This document shows, piece after piece, positions 4,823-6,340 of a stretch of DNA of 6,340 nt (its first letter is position 1; every line of letters starts with the position of its first letter). This stretch comes from Fodinibacter sp035633415. Lineage in GTDB: Bacteria > Actinomycetota > Actinomycetes > Actinomycetales > Dermatophilaceae. The translations under genes were made by a program, and so were the position numbers. Where the stretch lies: assembly GCA_035633415.1 (NCBI GenBank), contig DASQEZ010000018.1, positions 1 through 6,340 of the forward strand. The letters are read 5' to 3'. Below the pieces are notes generated by a model. The model saw only the letters and a program-made list of their open reading frames with translations, ran no database searches and was not told the origin of the DNA.

Positions 4823-5320
4823 ATGTCCCAGGACGCCATCGTCATGCTGAAGGAAGACCACAAGGAGGTTCGCGCGCTGTTCCGCGAGTTCCAGAAGGCC
4901 TCGACCACCCCGGCCCGCAAGGGCAAGCTCGTCGAGAAGATCATCGAGCTGCTGACCGTGCACACCTACATCGAGAACGAGGTCATGTACCCGCAGGTGC
5001 GTGCCCTGCTGCCCGACCTCGAGGACGACGTGCTCGAGTCGTACGAGGAGCACCACGTCGCCGACCTGCTGGTGATGGAGCTGGTGCCGATGACGTGGAA
5101 GGACGAGCGTTTCGTGGCGAAGGCCACCGTGCTCATCGAGAACGTCGACCACCACATCGACGAGGAGGAGCAGGACTGGTTCCCCAAGGTGCGCGAGGGT
5201 CTCACCCGCACCCAGCTGCGGGATATCGGCGCGCAGCTCGCCGAGGCCAAGGCCAAGGCGCCCCGCCGCCCGGAGCAGCCCAGCGCCCTGAAGAAGACCC
5301 TCGACGCGGTCATCGCCTGA
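4823..5320 (+). CDS. Hemerythrin-like (HHE domain) protein
   Basis: The 165-residue protein starts at an ATG with a perfect AAGGAG 5 nt upstream. It has the iron-ligand pattern of the HHE four-helix bundle: His13 in EDHKEV, His47 and Glu51 in HTYIENEVMYP, His77/His78 in EEHHVADL, and His110/His111 with Glu114/Glu115 in NVDHHIDEEEQDWFP. Bacterial hemerythrins bind oxygen or related small ligands at a di-iron centre and are linked to oxygen, peroxide or nitric oxide sensing; there is no extra signalling domain here. Residues about 140-165 form a basic, alanine- and proline-rich tail of unknown use. No signal peptide is visible, so it is cytoplasmic. It is the first gene of a plus-strand operon with the best stress-type promoter in the window. 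Confidence 0.95.
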   Translation: MSQDAIVMLKEDHKEVRALFREFQKASTTPARKGKLVEKIIELLTVHTYIENEVMYPQVRALLPDLEDDVLESYEEHHVADLLVMELVPMTWKDERFVAKATVLIENVDHHIDEEEQDWFPKVREGLTRTQLRDIGAQLAEAKAKAPRRPEQPSALKKTLDAVIA

Positions 5321-5324
5321 CGCC

Positions 5325-5951
5325 GTGGCCGCCGGAAAGGACGCCCTCGTCGGGGTCACCCAGCGCCTCGAGCAGAGCGAGTCCCTGGACGGACTGCGAT
5401 CGGTCTACACGACGCTGGCCGCGAAGGTCGACCGGTGGCCCGGCAGCGAGGTGCTGCGCTCCGGCCTGATCGGTCACGCGCTGCACCCCCTGCTCACCGA
5501 CCTCCCGCTCGGCCTCTGGACTGCGGCCACCGCGCTCGACCTGCGGGGTCGGCCATCCGACCGTGCCGCCAGCCGGTGGCTGGTCGGCGCGGGGCTCGCC
5601 GCCTCGGCACCGACCGCGCTGACCGGGCTGGCCGAGCTGGCCCACGTCGAGCGTGCGGCCGGCCAGCGGGTGGGCGCCCTGCACGGGGCGCTCAACGCCG
5701 TCGCGAGCACCCTGTACGTCGCCTCCTTCGTCGCCCGGTCGCGCCGGCGGCACACGCTCGGGGTGACGACGGCCCTCGCCGGAGCGGTGATGACCGGGGC
5801 CTCCGGATACCTCGGAGGTCACCTCACGACCGCACGCAAGGTCGGCAGCCGCGATCCGGCCTACGCCCATGACCCCGTGGGTTCCCCGGACGCCGCTGTC
5901 GCGCAGCCCCATCCGATCGACCCGGTCGCAGGGCCAGGCGCCCTGACATGA
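5325..5951 (+). CDS. DUF2231 family membrane protein
   Basis: The 208-residue product starts at a GTG only 4 nt after the hemerythrin stop. I see no ribosome binding site of its own, so it probably depends on translational coupling. About four membrane segments can be read, near residues 52-72, 84-104, 117-138 and 144-167. The first carries GHALHPLLTDLPLGLW and the last ends GASGYLGGHL; a His-Pro in the first segment and GGHL in the last are typical of DUF2231. The tail after residue 170 is polar and rich in proline and aspartate. The conserved histidines suggest a metal or heme site, but the function of the family is not established. Its place directly after hemerythrin suggests a shared redox or oxygen-related job (inference). 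Confidence 0.85.
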   Translation: MAAGKDALVGVTQRLEQSESLDGLRSVYTTLAAKVDRWPGSEVLRSGLIGHALHPLLTDLPLGLWTAATALDLRGRPSDRAASRWLVGAGLAASAPTALTGLAELAHVERAAGQRVGALHGALNAVASTLYVASFVARSRRRHTLGVTTALAGAVMTGASGYLGGHLTTARKVGSRDPAYAHDPVGSPDAAVAQPHPIDPVAGPGALT

Positions 5952-6340
5952 TCGACGTCGTCGAGCGTGACGGACTGGCTCTCGACGTGCGGGACGAGGG
6001 GCCGCGCCGCGGCGAGCCCGTCATCCTGCTGCACGGCTTCCCGCAGGACTCCCGCTGCTGGGCCGAGGTGACCCCGACCCTGCACCGCGCCGGTCTGCGC
6101 ACCCTCGCCCCGGACCAGCGCGGCTACTCGCCCGGGGCGAGTCCGCAGGACGTCTCCGCCTACCGGGTCAGCGGCCTGGCGGCCGACGCCCTCGCGGTCA
6201 TGGACGCCGCCGGGCTGAGCAGCGCCCACGTCGTCGGTCACGACTGGGGCGGCGCGGTCGCGTGGTACCTCGGCGCGCACCACGCGGACCGGGTCGACTC
6301 GCTGACGGTGATCTCGACTCCGCACCCGAGCGCCTTCGCG
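5948..6340 (+). CDS. Alpha/beta hydrolase, epoxide hydrolase-like, N-terminal part
   Basis: The ATG at 5948 overlaps the DUF2231 stop as ATGA, a sign of coupled translation. The gene runs off the right edge after 131 codons. Residues 29-32 are HGFP, the oxyanion-hole motif; DQRGYSPG follows at 56-63; and GHDWGG at 97-102 is the nucleophile elbow with Asp99. An aspartate nucleophile is typical of epoxide hydrolases and haloalkane dehalogenases rather than serine esterases, and HGFP favours the epoxide hydrolase side. The catalytic histidine and the lid domain lie beyond the window, so the substrate cannot be judged. It is the third gene of the hemerythrin operon. Confidence 0.9.
   Translation, partial: MIDVVERDGLALDVRDEGPRRGEPVILLHGFPQDSRCWAEVTPTLHRAGLRTLAPDQRGYSPGASPQDVSAYRVSGLAADALAVMDAAGLSSAHVVGHDWGGAVAWYLGAHHADRVDSLTVISTPHPSAFA

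Noticed and set aside
2992..5469. An 825-codon plus-strand open frame
   Set aside because: It is antisense to the FAD oxidoreductase and then crosses the hemerythrin gene in another frame; its composition is low-complexity and it has no domains.

Overview
The window is very GC-rich. Its genes have G or C at almost every third codon position, GTG starts are used beside ATG, and the families present are actinobacterial: a SigB/SigF-type sigma factor, a GAF-ANTAR regulator, DUF2231, and a phytoene-desaturase-like FAD enzyme. It is most likely chromosomal DNA from a high-GC actinobacterium. I cannot place the genus, and I see no plasmid, phage or transposase signature.

Layout. (1) 2-133 (+): the C-terminal end of a LuxR-type HTH regulator. 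(2) 167-997 (-): a complete stress-type sigma-70 factor, preceded on its own strand by a GAF-ANTAR regulator at 1166-1870 (-). (3) 1988-2706 (-): a short-chain dehydrogenase gene that looks dead. It has lost about 55 internal residues, including the NNAG segment, and carries a one-base frameshift near its 3' end. (4) 2737-2895 (+): an orphan coding fragment with no recognisable 5' part, whose stop codon sits inside a hairpin. (5) 2924-2988: a large imperfect inverted repeat whose two arms each carry a CACGTG-centred palindrome. (6) 3028-4632 (-): a complete FAD-dependent oxidoreductase. (7) 4633-4822: a divergent control region with an 18-bp perfect palindrome and SigB-like promoter matches facing both ways. 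(8) 4823-6340 (+): a compact operon of hemerythrin-like protein, DUF2231 membrane protein and a partial alpha/beta hydrolase, joined by a 4-nt gap and then an ATGA overlap.

How the parts may work together. The theme is general stress or redox response. The window encodes a SigB/SigF-type sigma factor, and three intergenic positions match the form GNNT-N15/16-GGGTA that I recall for actinobacterial SigB-like promoters. They lie upstream of the hemerythrin operon (GTTT-N15-GGGTAC, the best), the GAF-ANTAR gene (GTGT-N15-GGGTAG) and the FAD oxidoreductase (GCGT-N16-GGGTAG). The broken dehydrogenase belongs to a subfamily whose Bacillus members are SigB-regulated general stress proteins. That these genes form one sigma regulon is inference. 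The families are individually known; the least explained parts are the intergenic palindromes and repeats at 1899-1918, 2884-2988 and 4713-4730.
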